From Elusimicrobiota bacterium (GTDB taxonomy: Bacteria; Elusimicrobiota; UBA8919), in contig DMMW01000002.1 of assembly GCA_003452965.1 (NCBI GenBank), positions 73,054 to 137,053 of the forward strand: a DNA stretch of 64,000 nucleotides, given 5' to 3'. The translations under genes and the position numbers were made by a program. Within the stretch, counting starts at the first letter, position 1. Every line of letters starts with the position of its first letter. Below are positions 35,142 to 42,914 of this stretch, in pieces. The notes beneath the pieces are model-generated. The model saw only the letters and a program-made list of their open reading frames with translations. It had not been told where the DNA came from and searched no databases.

Positions 35142-36209
35142 ATGATTTTTAAAGGAAAAACAATATTAGTAACCGGCGGGACAGGCTCGTTTGGCAAAAT
35201 ATTTGTCCGTCGTGTCCTGACAGGAGAAATGGGTACTCCAAAAAAAGTTATTGTGTTGTCAAGAGACGAAGCTAAACAGCATGATATGAGAATGGCTTAT
35301 TTGCATAAGTTGGTAGCAACAGACGAAGTTATATACCGCAATTTTATGAATGTTCTTGAGTTCAGGATTGGGGATGTAAGGAGCTATCCGGATGTTTGTT
35401 CTGCTATAAGAAATGCCGATATAGTTATAAATGCCGCGGCGTTGAAGCAGGTCCCTGCATGTGAATATTTCCCGACACAAGCGGTTATGACAAATTGTAT
35501 CGGGGTTGCTAATATAGTCCGTGCAATAGAAGAAAATAGTTATCCCGTTGAAACTGTTATTGCTATAAGCACGGATAAAGCGTGCAAACCTGTAAATGTT
35601 ATGGGTATGACAAAATCAATCCAGGAAAGGATTGTAATATCTGCAAATATTCTTAATCCAAAAACCCGTTTTATTTGTGTTAGATACGGCAATGTTTTGG
35701 CTTCTCGCGGTTCGGTTATACCATTATTTCATGATCAGATAAAAAACGGCGGACCTGTTACAATCACTGTTCCTGATATGACACGGTTTCTTTTAAGTTT
35801 AAATCAAGCTGTTGATACGGTATATGCTGCATTAAAATATGGAAAAAGAGGGGAAACATATATACCCAATGCAGCTTCTGCCACCATTTTAGATATCGCA
35901 AAAGCTCTGATAGAAAAAAGAAATATTAAAATTAAAGTCACAGGGATTCGTCCCGGTGAGAAAATGCATGAGATTATGGTTTCGGAAGAAGAGGCAAATC
36001 ATTGTATAAAACGGGGCGATTATTATGTTATATTGCCCATGCTTCCTGAATTGCGATATAAGAATGAAAAAGCAGTAAATGCCTTAAAGAAAGAATTTAG
36101 TTCAGCAGATAATGTTTTGGATTTTAATAATACGGTAAAATTACTTAAAAAACATAATTTAATGATTGGTAAGTCTATACCACAGGAAGATAGTGAATTG
36201 CTAAGATGA
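35142..36209 (+). CDS. fnlA: FnlA/WbjB/CapE-type UDP-GlcNAc 4,6-dehydratase/5-epimerase
   Basis: A 355-residue SDR of the polysaccharide-biosynthesis CapD-like type: ILVTGGTGSFGK (8-19), LSRDEAKQHDMR, INAAALKQVPACE, and STDKACKPVNVMGMTK, where the catalytic tyrosine is replaced by Met as in the soluble FlaA1/PseB/CapE group. VPDMTRFLLS and IRPGEKMHE complete the family pattern. It converts UDP-GlcNAc into the keto intermediate used by FnlB. AGGAGG stands seven bases before the ATG. Confidence 0.92.
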   Translation: MIFKGKTILVTGGTGSFGKIFVRRVLTGEMGTPKKVIVLSRDEAKQHDMRMAYLHKLVATDEVIYRNFMNVLEFRIGDVRSYPDVCSAIRNADIVINAAALKQVPACEYFPTQAVMTNCIGVANIVRAIEENSYPVETVIAISTDKACKPVNVMGMTKSIQERIVISANILNPKTRFICVRYGNVLASRGSVIPLFHDQIKNGGPVTITVPDMTRFLLSLNQAVDTVYAALKYGKRGETYIPNAASATILDIAKALIEKRNIKIKVTGIRPGEKMHEIMVSEEEANHCIKRGDYYVILPMLPELRYKNEKAVNALKKEFSSADNVLDFNNTVKLLKKHNLMIGKSIPQEDSELLR

Positions 36210-36228
36210 ATCATAGTTATAGAGCGGA

Positions 36229-36505
36229 CCCCGTTAGAGATTAGTTTATGTACTACACATACATTTTAAGGAGTAGGAAAGATAATAAACTGTACACAGG
36301 TTCTACGGGTGATTTGTGGAAGCGTTTCAAAGAGCATAATGAAGGTAAGGTAGTGTCAACGAAAGGTAGGCGACCATTTGATTTAATATATTATGAAGCA
36401 TGTATTATGGAGATTGATTCTAAAGTTAGAGAGAAATATTTGAAAACTGGGTATGGAAAGCGATATTTAAAGGACAGATTGAAACGCTTCCTATCTCTAA
36501 CGGGG
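36229..36505. mobile_element. 277-bp palindrome-bounded element carrying a GIY-YIG nuclease gene
   Basis: CCCCGTTAGAGAT (36229-36241) and ATCTCTAACGGGG (36493-36505) are perfect 13-bp terminal inverted repeats. Between them lies nothing but the GIY-YIG gene, whose reading frame runs through the right terminus. The element sits between fnlA and fnlC, which are adjacent and co-directional in known fnl operons, so it is an insertion. An empty relative with the same termini core lies at 41672-41789. Confidence 0.8.
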
Positions 36506-36523
36506 CGGGGGATATATAAATGA
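36248..36523 (+). CDS. Stand-alone GIY-YIG endonuclease-like protein
   Basis: The 91-residue protein is one GIY-YIG domain: YTYILRS (3-9) and LYTGST (15-20) form the two-part motif, with R26, H30 and N31 of the next helix, and E62 in REKYLKTGYGKRYLK the likely metal ligand. It is close in form to the small GIY-YIG proteins (UPF0213/YhbQ-like) abundant in candidate phyla. The last residues are encoded by the right inverted repeat and its flank, and the stop overlaps fnlC's start by four bases. Its confinement within inverted repeats suggests a mobility or repeat-processing role. Confidence 0.88.
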   Translation: MYYTYILRSRKDNKLYTGSTGDLWKRFKEHNEGKVVSTKGRRPFDLIYYEACIMEIDSKVREKYLKTGYGKRYLKDRLKRFLSLTGRGIYK

Positions 36524-37662
36524 ATATGACAAAGGTAATGACTATAGTCGGAACGAGGCCTGAAATAATTAAACTTAGCAGAATAATGTATGAATTGGAA
36601 AAATACACGGAACATATACTCGTTCATACCGGGCAGAATTTTGATTATGAGTTAAATGAGATATTTTTCAAGGAGATGGAAATAAGAAAACCGGATTATT
36701 TTTTAAATTCTGTCGGTAAAAATGTCGCGGAAACAATCGGAAATATAATTGCTAAGTCCGACGGGGTTATGGCAAAAGAAAATCCGGATGCGATAGTTCT
36801 TTACGGCGATACAAATAGTTGCCTTTCAATAATTTCTGCAAAGAGAAGAAAAATACCTATATTTCATCTTGAAGCTGGTAACCGTTCTTTTGACCAGAGA
36901 GTGCCTGAAGAACTAAATAGAAAGATTGTAGACCATTTAAGTGATATTAATATGACGCTTACCGAGCATGCTCGCAGATATTTAATAAATGAAGGGATAA
37001 AACCTGAAACGGTAATAAAAGTCGGTTCTCCAATGAAAGAAATTTTGGATTTCTATATGCCAAGGATTTTAAAATCGGATGTTTTAAGACGTTTAAAATT
37101 GAAAGATAATGATTATTTTGTGATTAGTGCGCATAGAGAAGAAAATATTGACTCTGAACAGAATTTTAGTGATATGTTGGATTCATTAAATGCTATAGCG
37201 AAAAAATATAATAAAAAAATGATTGTTTCAACACATCCCAGAACTAGAAAGAAATTAGAAAAAGTAAATAAAAATTTTCATTCTTTAATTAGTTTTATGA
37301 AACCGCTTGGTTTTAGCGATTATGTTAAACTTCAGCTTAATGCGGCCTGTGTTATTTCTGACAGCGGAACCATTACGGAAGAGTCATCAATATTAAATTT
37401 TCCTGCGGTAACCATCCGACAGGCACATGAAAGGCCGGAAGGTATGGATGAGGGCACACTAATAATGTGTGGTTTAAAAAGCGAACGTATAATTGAAGCA
37501 ATGGATATAGTTATGTCACAATATTCTAAAAGAAACAGGCAGTTTAAAATAATACCTGACCATGATGTAAATAACGTTTCAAAGAAAGTTACAAGAATTA
37601 TTATGAGTTATATTGATTATATAAATCGTGTGGTATGGCAGAAGAACGAGTGCATAAAATAA
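36520..37662 (+). CDS. fnlC: FnlC/WbjD/CapG-type UDP-N-acetyl 2-epimerase
   Basis: The 380-residue protein has the WecB-type pattern: VGTRPEIIKLSR (10-21), VHTGQNFDYELNEIFF, YGDTNSCLS, FHLEAGNRSFDQRVPEE, NRKIVDHLSD, SAHREENID, SDSGTITEESS and RQAHERPEGMD. The NFDYELNEIFF and GNRSFDQRVPEE stretches mark the FnlC branch that forms UDP-L-FucNAc. The ribosome site GGGGCGGGGG is provided by the terminus of the inserted GIY-YIG element, so its expression now depends on that element. Confidence 0.92.
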   Translation: MNMTKVMTIVGTRPEIIKLSRIMYELEKYTEHILVHTGQNFDYELNEIFFKEMEIRKPDYFLNSVGKNVAETIGNIIAKSDGVMAKENPDAIVLYGDTNSCLSIISAKRRKIPIFHLEAGNRSFDQRVPEELNRKIVDHLSDINMTLTEHARRYLINEGIKPETVIKVGSPMKEILDFYMPRILKSDVLRRLKLKDNDYFVISAHREENIDSEQNFSDMLDSLNAIAKKYNKKMIVSTHPRTRKKLEKVNKNFHSLISFMKPLGFSDYVKLQLNAACVISDSGTITEESSILNFPAVTIRQAHERPEGMDEGTLIMCGLKSERIIEAMDIVMSQYSKRNRQFKIIPDHDVNNVSKKVTRIIMSYIDYINRVVWQKNECIK

Positions 37663-37663
37663 T

Positions 37664-38647
37664 ATGAATGTTGCGGTAACTGGCGGTACAGGTTGTTTAG
37701 GACAGCCATTATTAAAAAAACTTAGGCAAAATAATTATAATATTAAATTGTTGGTTGAACCTACAGATAGAAGATTATTTTTGTTTGATGGTATTGAAAT
37801 AATAAAAGGAACGATAGATGATAGTAATGCTTTGGAATATTTATTAGAAAATGTTGAAGTAGTTTTTCACTTAGCAGGAAAAGTTCATGAATTTTCAAAA
37901 AATGTTGATGAAAAAGAATTCTTTAAAATTAATACAGAGGATACAAAGCAGCTCTTAGAGATAGCAAAAATTAAAAAAGTAAGAAGAGTTATTTTTTATT
38001 CTACGGTAGGTGTTTACGGTAAAGACAGTGATTTTCATGCTGATGAGGATACTGTATGTAATCCAATAACACCGTATGGAAAGAGTAAATATGAAGCAGA
38101 AAAGTGTATTTTGGAATCTTCTAAAAATGGAGGTCCCGAAGGTATAGTTCTGCGGTTTCCTGTTGTATATGGTCCTTTTGACAGGGGAAATGTTGCCAGT
38201 TTAATAAAAGCGGTATATAAAAAACAGTTCATGTATTTTGGTGACGGAAAAAATTCAAGAAGTATGATTTCTTCGGTTAATACGGCAGAAGCGGCGGTTC
38301 TTGCGGCAAATTCCGATAGTTCGGCTAACCAGGTTTTTTGCGTAACTGATGGGATTGATTATTCAATGGAATATTTAATCAATACTATTTGCAAAATACT
38401 TAATACTTCGTGGAAGCCTATACATTTACCAATGTTTATTTCAAAACTTATAGGTTGCAGCGGGGATGTCTTAGAAAAAATAACTAAACGCACAATGCCT
38501 GTCAATTCAGACAGAATTAGGAAACTTTCTAAACCTATGACGCTTTCTTGTTGTAAAGCTAAAAAAATATTGAATTATAAAGCAGAGGAAACTATAGAAG
38601 AAGGTATAAAAAACGAAATTGATTGGATATGGAGCCAACCTTTCTAA
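37664..38647 (+). CDS. wbpV: WbpV-like SDR, UDP-4-keto-6-deoxy-HexNAc reductase
   Basis: A 327-residue SDR: VAVTGGTGCLGQPLL (3-17), FHLAGKVHE, FYSTVGVYG, catalytic YGKSKYEAE, and RFPVVYGPFDRGN. Together with the next two genes (PNPT transferase, membrane-bound 4,6-dehydratase) it reproduces the wbpV-wbpL-wbpM order of Pseudomonas aeruginosa. There WbpM and WbpV make UDP-QuiNAc and WbpL places it on undecaprenyl phosphate. The stop codon TAA abuts the left end of a MITE-like element at 38647, so the C-terminal end may have been trimmed by it. Confidence 0.82.
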   Translation: MNVAVTGGTGCLGQPLLKKLRQNNYNIKLLVEPTDRRLFLFDGIEIIKGTIDDSNALEYLLENVEVVFHLAGKVHEFSKNVDEKEFFKINTEDTKQLLEIAKIKKVRRVIFYSTVGVYGKDSDFHADEDTVCNPITPYGKSKYEAEKCILESSKNGGPEGIVLRFPVVYGPFDRGNVASLIKAVYKKQFMYFGDGKNSRSMISSVNTAEAAVLAANSDSSANQVFCVTDGIDYSMEYLINTICKILNTSWKPIHLPMFISKLIGCSGDVLEKITKRTMPVNSDRIRKLSKPMTLSCCKAKKILNYKAEETIEEGIKNEIDWIWSQPF

Positions 38648-38771
38648 CTGTGTCATAATTCCAAAATTGTAGCTGCAGAGCGATAGCTCTGCTAAAACAT
38701 GGCAAAGATTACGCTTTGCTGCTACAAAATGGAAAACGAAATACATTTATTAACAATTGCGACACAGTCTG
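38647..38771 (+). mobile_element. MITE-like element, copy 1
   Basis: ACTGTGTC at 38647 and GACACAGT at 38761-38768 are inverted termini. Inside, TGTAGC and GCTACA flank two small hairpins (GCAGAGCgataGCTCTGC and GCAAAGattacGCTTTGC). The 125 bases are identical to 55065-55189. No coding capacity. In this copy the first three bases outside the TIR core (CTA) differ from copy 2 (CAG), so its left edge may be trimmed. Confidence 0.88.
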
Positions 38772-38792
38772 TAAGTCGAGAAGGGCGAACAT

Positions 38793-38826
38793 CTCGCCGA
38801 AGCTTTCACCAGAAAGCGTAGGCGGG
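38793..38826. repeat. CTCGCyGAAGCT...AGCGTAGGCGG palindromic element, copy 1
   Basis: CTCGCCGAAGCT and AGCGTAGGCGG flank a small stem GCTTTC/GAAAGC. The second copy at 50510-50543 has the same flanks and a different stem GCTC/GAGC. It lies 14-47 bases before the wbpL-like start. Confidence 0.6.
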
Positions 38827-38839
38827 TGAAAAATATTTA

Positions 38840-39817
38840 GTGTTTTTTATGTATTTTTTATTTATTATTAGTCTTATATTAGCCGCTGCTGTGGCTTTTT
38901 TTATAAGTATGTTTGGTGTAAAATTGGGATTGGTTGACTATCCAAATTATCGCAGTTCTCATTCAATTCCTATACCAAAGGGTGGTGGTATGGGTATCCC
39001 GATTGGATTTTTATTGGTTAGTATTTTAGTTAAAACGCACATCAGTATTTGGCTGCCCGCGATACTTATTTCATTTTTAAGTTTTCTTTCGGATAAAATG
39101 GAAATTCCTCCCAGACGGCGGTTTTTATTGCAATTATTGATTGCTTTATTATTTTTGAATCTAATAAATAGATTTTATTTATTCACTGTTGAAAATGTTT
39201 TAATTATTGTTTTTTCAGCATTATTTATTGTAGCAACCGCTAATTTTTTTAATTTTATGGATGGAATTAACGGTATTGCCGGAATCACGGCTTTGATTGC
39301 ATTCAGTTTTATTGCTTATTTTTCATTTTATATTATTAATGACAAAAATATTGCTTTAATGAGTATTGTTTTAGTTATTGGTTGTTTGGGATTCTTGCCT
39401 TTCAATTTTCCAAAGGCAAAGGTTTTTATGGGTGATGTGGGTAGTGTTTTTTTAGGTTTTATTTTTGCTGTATTTGTAGTAAAATTATCTTCAACAGTGA
39501 ATATTTTTCTTTGTCTTATAATGTTTATGAGTACTTTTTATGCCGATGCAATAATAACCATTTTTTATAGATTAAAAAATGGGGAAAACTTAACAAAAGC
39601 ACATAGAAATCATTTATATCAGTATTTGAGCAATGAATTAGGCATTGCACATTGGAAAGTTACTGCAATATATGCATTAGTTCAAATTGTATGTGGATTT
39701 TTATCAATAATTTTGTATAATAAAACGATTGGTTTTCAGTTAATATTGATTTTTGGATTTGGATTAGTTTCTTTAATGGTATACAAAAATATAAAAAATA
39801 GATTACTAACTAACTAA
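38840..39817 (+). CDS. wbpL: WbpL/WecA-type undecaprenyl-phosphate HexNAc-1-phosphate transferase
   Basis: A 325-residue PNPT-family membrane enzyme with about ten helices. YRSSHSIPIPKGGG is the first cytoplasmic loop, NFFNFMDGINGIAG (about 133-146) holds the D-x-x-N pair of the active site, VFMGDVGSVFLGF the second acidic loop, and KAHRNHLYQ the His-rich loop. It starts glycan assembly on undecaprenyl phosphate. GTG at 38840 or ATG at 38849 are both possible starts; neither has a strong ribosome site because the MITE-like and palindromic elements end just upstream. Confidence 0.9.
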   Translation: MFFMYFLFIISLILAAAVAFFISMFGVKLGLVDYPNYRSSHSIPIPKGGGMGIPIGFLLVSILVKTHISIWLPAILISFLSFLSDKMEIPPRRRFLLQLLIALLFLNLINRFYLFTVENVLIIVFSALFIVATANFFNFMDGINGIAGITALIAFSFIAYFSFYIINDKNIALMSIVLVIGCLGFLPFNFPKAKVFMGDVGSVFLGFIFAVFVVKLSSTVNIFLCLIMFMSTFYADAIITIFYRLKNGENLTKAHRNHLYQYLSNELGIAHWKVTAIYALVQIVCGFLSIILYNKTIGFQLILIFGFGLVSLMVYKNIKNRLLTN

Positions 39818-39823
39818 ATAATT

Positions 39824-41671
39824 ATGACTAAAAGTATTATTTTAAAATACCGACGTGTGTTAATTATCATTCTTCATTTTATATTTATTGTTTTGTCATA
39901 TTTTGCTGCATTTTATATAAGATTTGATTTTGCATTTCCTAAAGAATATTTACAAGTTGTAGGAAGAACATTACCGCTTTTAATTTTAATTAAGTTACTA
40001 TTCTTTTATTCTTTTGGTTTATTTGTCGGGCTTTGGCGATATGTAAGCATAGGGGATATTTGGAAAATTTTACTGGCAAACGTTTTATCTTCACTTACAT
40101 TTTTTGGTGGAGTTGTATTTTACCGCGGCTTGGTAGGATATCCGCGTTCTGTTTTTATACTTGATTTTATTTTATGTGTAGCTATTATATCAGGAGTTAG
40201 GTTTCTTACAAGATTAATAAGGGAAAAATCCAAAATCGACTTTTCTGAGAAAAGAAAGAAAATACTTATTGTCGGAGCAGGAGATGCAGGCATATTGACA
40301 TTAAAAGAATGTCAAAATAATATTAATATGGATGTTGAGGTTGTTGGTTTTATTGATGATGATCCTATTAAAAAAGGACATGATATTTATGGTGTGAGGG
40401 TGTGGGGTGGAAGAAAACTTATTCCGGATATTGTCGAAGGATATGGTGTAGAAGAAATAATTTTAGCGATACCGTCCGCGAGTGGTGATGTAATACGCGA
40501 GATACTTTATTATTGTGAGTTAACAGATGCAAAAATTAAGACAATCCCTGGGTTAGAAAAAATTTTAGAAGGAAATTTGGAAGTAAAACCCCGTGCAGTT
40601 AAACCGGAAGATCTTCTAGGTAGAAAATCGGTAAAAATAGATAAAAAAGAAATAAGTTCATGTATAATGGGCAGAACAATTTTAGTGACCGGAGCCGGTG
40701 GTTCAATAGGTTCGGAATTGTGCCGTCAAATTGCAGGTTTTTCACCGGAAAAGATAATATTAGTTGATAATCATGAGAACTATGTATATTTTTTAGGTAT
40801 AGAATTCAAGTCAAAATATACGCAACTTAAGTTCGATACAATAATAGGTGATATCAAAGATATTGGTTTATTAAGATATGTATTTTCCAAGTATAAACCA
40901 CAAGTAATATTTCATGCAGCAGCTCATAAACATGTTCCTTTGATGGAAGAAAATCCTTCGGCGGCTGTAAAGAATAATGTCATAGGTACGCGAAATCTTA
41001 TATATGCCTCAAGTCATTATAAATCTGAAAGGTTTATTTTGATTTCTACAGATAAGGCAGTGAATGCGAGTAGTGTAATGGGAGCTACCAAACGTATAGC
41101 TGAAAAAATATTACAAGCAAAATCTAAAAATAGTAAAACAAAATTTATGGCGGTTAGATTTGGAAATGTTTTAGGTTCTTCTGGAAGTGTTATTCCGCTT
41201 TTTAAAAAACAGATAGAAGAAGGCGGTCCTGTAACTGTTACACATCCGGATGTTAAAAGGTATTTCATGAGTATTTCTGAAGCATCACAATTGGTGCTAC
41301 AAGCTGGAGCGATAGGTACTGGTGGCGAAATATTTGTACTTGATATGGGTGAACAAATAAAAATTGTGGATATAGCAAAAAACTTAATTGCATTTTCTGG
41401 TCTTAAATTAGGTAGAGATATATCTATTGAATATGTAGGTTTAAGACCTGGCGAGAAACTTTTTGAAGAAATTTTATTAAATGCTGAGGAAGATAAAGTT
41501 ACAAAAAATGATAAAATTTATATAACTAAACCTGGTGATTTTGACTCAGCAAAAATAAGAAAACAAATAAGAGAATTGGAAAAATATGCGAATAATTTAG
41601 ATAATGATAAAATAATTGATATGATAAAACGAATGGTTCCTTCATATAAACAACCGGAAGTAAATGGTTAG
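39824..41671 (+). CDS. wbpM: WbpM/PglF/CapD-type membrane-bound UDP-HexNAc 4,6-dehydratase
   Basis: The 615-residue protein has four N-terminal helices (about 10-130), a first Rossmann domain with VGAGDAG (about 149-155) and the catalytic SDR domain with TGAGGSIGS (289-297), HAAAHKHVPLME, and STDKAVNASSVMGATK, which has Met in place of the catalytic tyrosine as in the PglF/FlaA1 class. RPGEKLFEE marks the end. It makes UDP-4-keto-6-deoxy-GlcNAc for WbpV. The stop codon is directly followed by a palindrome-bounded element at 41672. Confidence 0.93.
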   Translation: MTKSIILKYRRVLIIILHFIFIVLSYFAAFYIRFDFAFPKEYLQVVGRTLPLLILIKLLFFYSFGLFVGLWRYVSIGDIWKILLANVLSSLTFFGGVVFYRGLVGYPRSVFILDFILCVAIISGVRFLTRLIREKSKIDFSEKRKKILIVGAGDAGILTLKECQNNINMDVEVVGFIDDDPIKKGHDIYGVRVWGGRKLIPDIVEGYGVEEIILAIPSASGDVIREILYYCELTDAKIKTIPGLEKILEGNLEVKPRAVKPEDLLGRKSVKIDKKEISSCIMGRTILVTGAGGSIGSELCRQIAGFSPEKIILVDNHENYVYFLGIEFKSKYTQLKFDTIIGDIKDIGLLRYVFSKYKPQVIFHAAAHKHVPLMEENPSAAVKNNVIGTRNLIYASSHYKSERFILISTDKAVNASSVMGATKRIAEKILQAKSKNSKTKFMAVRFGNVLGSSGSVIPLFKKQIEEGGPVTVTHPDVKRYFMSISEASQLVLQAGAIGTGGEIFVLDMGEQIKIVDIAKNLIAFSGLKLGRDISIEYVGLRPGEKLFEEILLNAEEDKVTKNDKIYITKPGDFDSAKIRKQIRELEKYANNLDNDKIIDMIKRMVPSYKQPEVNG

Positions 41672-41789
41672 TCCCGTTAGAGTTGTGTTTGAATAATGAA
41701 TGTATACTGTTACGGAGAATGAAAAAAAATATATAAAGTTTATTTGCAAAACACGGAAGCATTATAAACGCTTCCTAACTCTAACGGGA
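41672..41789. mobile_element. 118-bp empty relative of the GIY-YIG element
   Basis: TCCCGTTAGAGTT (41672-41684) and AACTCTAACGGGA (41777-41789) are perfect 13-bp inverted termini. Bases 41766-41788 match the right end of the GIY-YIG element (36482-36504) at 22 of 23 positions, so the two are related, but only about 92 bp remain between the termini and no GIY-YIG frame is left. It begins exactly after the wbpM stop codon. Confidence 0.8.
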
Positions 41790-41813
41790 TAAATTAAATT
41801 AAGGGGTATAGCA

Positions 41814-42914
41814 TTGTTTAAAATTGCAATTGATGCGAGAAGCGTAACTGAAATTAAAACAGGTGTAGGAAATTATATACTTAACTTAATAAATGGTTTA
41901 AAAGAAGTTGATAAGGAAAATAAATTTATAATCTATACTGAAAAAACAAGACATTTCCTGAAAAAAATATCGGTTGTTTCAAAAGTATTCAGGATATTGT
42001 TTTATTTTTATGATAATTTTATTTTTCCGTTTGTCCTGTTGTTAGATAGGATTGATATTTATCATTGCCCCGCTTTTATTCTACCGTTGATAAATTTTAA
42101 ATATAAAAAAGTTATAACGATTGCCGATTTGGGTTTTTATGCGTATGGCAATGATTTTTCAAAGAAGTGGCATTCACGACACTTGAAGTTTATGCTTCCG
42201 ATGTCAATAAAAAAGGCTGATAAGATTATAGCAATAAGTGAGTCCACCAGAAGACAGATTATAGAGATTTTTAATGTACCGGAAGGAAAAGTAAAAACTA
42301 TTTATCTTGGGGTTTCTGAAAAATATAGAATTCTTGAAGATAAAGCGAAAATAGGTTATTTATTAGATAAGTATCGGATTAAACAACCTTTTATCCTGTT
42401 TGTCGGTAATTTGGACCCAAGAAAAAACCTGTTACGGTTGATAAGTGCGTTTCATAATGTAAAAAGTAAAATAAATAATTTGCAGTTAGTGATAATAGGA
42501 AATAGGGGAGAGTTATTTCAGGAAGATATTTTGAAAGAAGTTAATAAAGGTGATATTGTGCTAACCGGATATTTAAAAGAAGATGATGTTGTTTGTTTGT
42601 ATAATGCAGCTGCTGTTTTTGTTTTTCCTTCGCTTTACGAGGGTTTTGGATTGCCGATTCTTGAAGCAATGGCATGCGGCTGTCCTGTTGTAACTTCTGA
42701 TGTTTTTTCTATGCCTGAAGTAGCCGGTGATGCAGCTATTTTAATTAATCCAGAGAGTATTGATGAAATATCAAGTGCGATTATAAGAATTATTGAAGAT
42801 GATAAATTTCGTGAAAATTTAATTCAAAAAGGTTTTAAAAGAGCTAAAAAGTTTAATTGGAAAAAAACTGCAAGTGAGACATTAGCAGTTTATGACTCTT
42901 TAAATTCAATATGA
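41814..42914 (+). CDS. GT4 family glycosyltransferase (MtfB-like)
   Basis: A 366-residue GT-B enzyme: IAIDARSVTEIKTGVGNYI (4-22), [50 protein letters not shown] (E-x7-E) and SMPEVAGDAA. It belongs to the WbaZ/MtfB-like mannosyltransferase branch and is a paralogue of the protein at 46077. Start is TTG at 41814 with AAGGGG nine bases upstream. Mannose is a fair guess because GDP-sugar activation genes lie 10 kb downstream. Confidence 0.87.
   Translation: MFKIAIDARSVTEIKTGVGNYILNLINGLKEVDKENKFIIYTEKTRHFLKKISVVSKVFRILFYFYDNFIFPFVLLLDRIDIYHCPAFILPLINFKYKKVITIADLGFYAYGNDFSKKWHSRHLKFMLPMSIKKADKIIAISESTRRQIIEIFNVPEGKVKTIYLGVSEKYRILEDKAKIGYLLDKYRIKQPFILFVGNLDPRKNLLRLISAFHNVKSKINNLQLVIIGNRGELFQEDILKEVNKGDIVLTGYLKEDDVVCLYNAAAVFVFPSLYEGFGLPILEAMACGCPVVTSDVFSMPEVAGDAAILINPESIDEISSAIIRIIEDDKFRENLIQKGFKRAKKFNWKKTASETLAVYDSLNSI

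Noticed and set aside
38507..38746. Minus-strand open frame covering the MITE-like copy (and its like at 55140-55361)
   Set aside because: It spans gene end and repeat without any recognisable protein pattern; the two copies of the element are not open over the same length.
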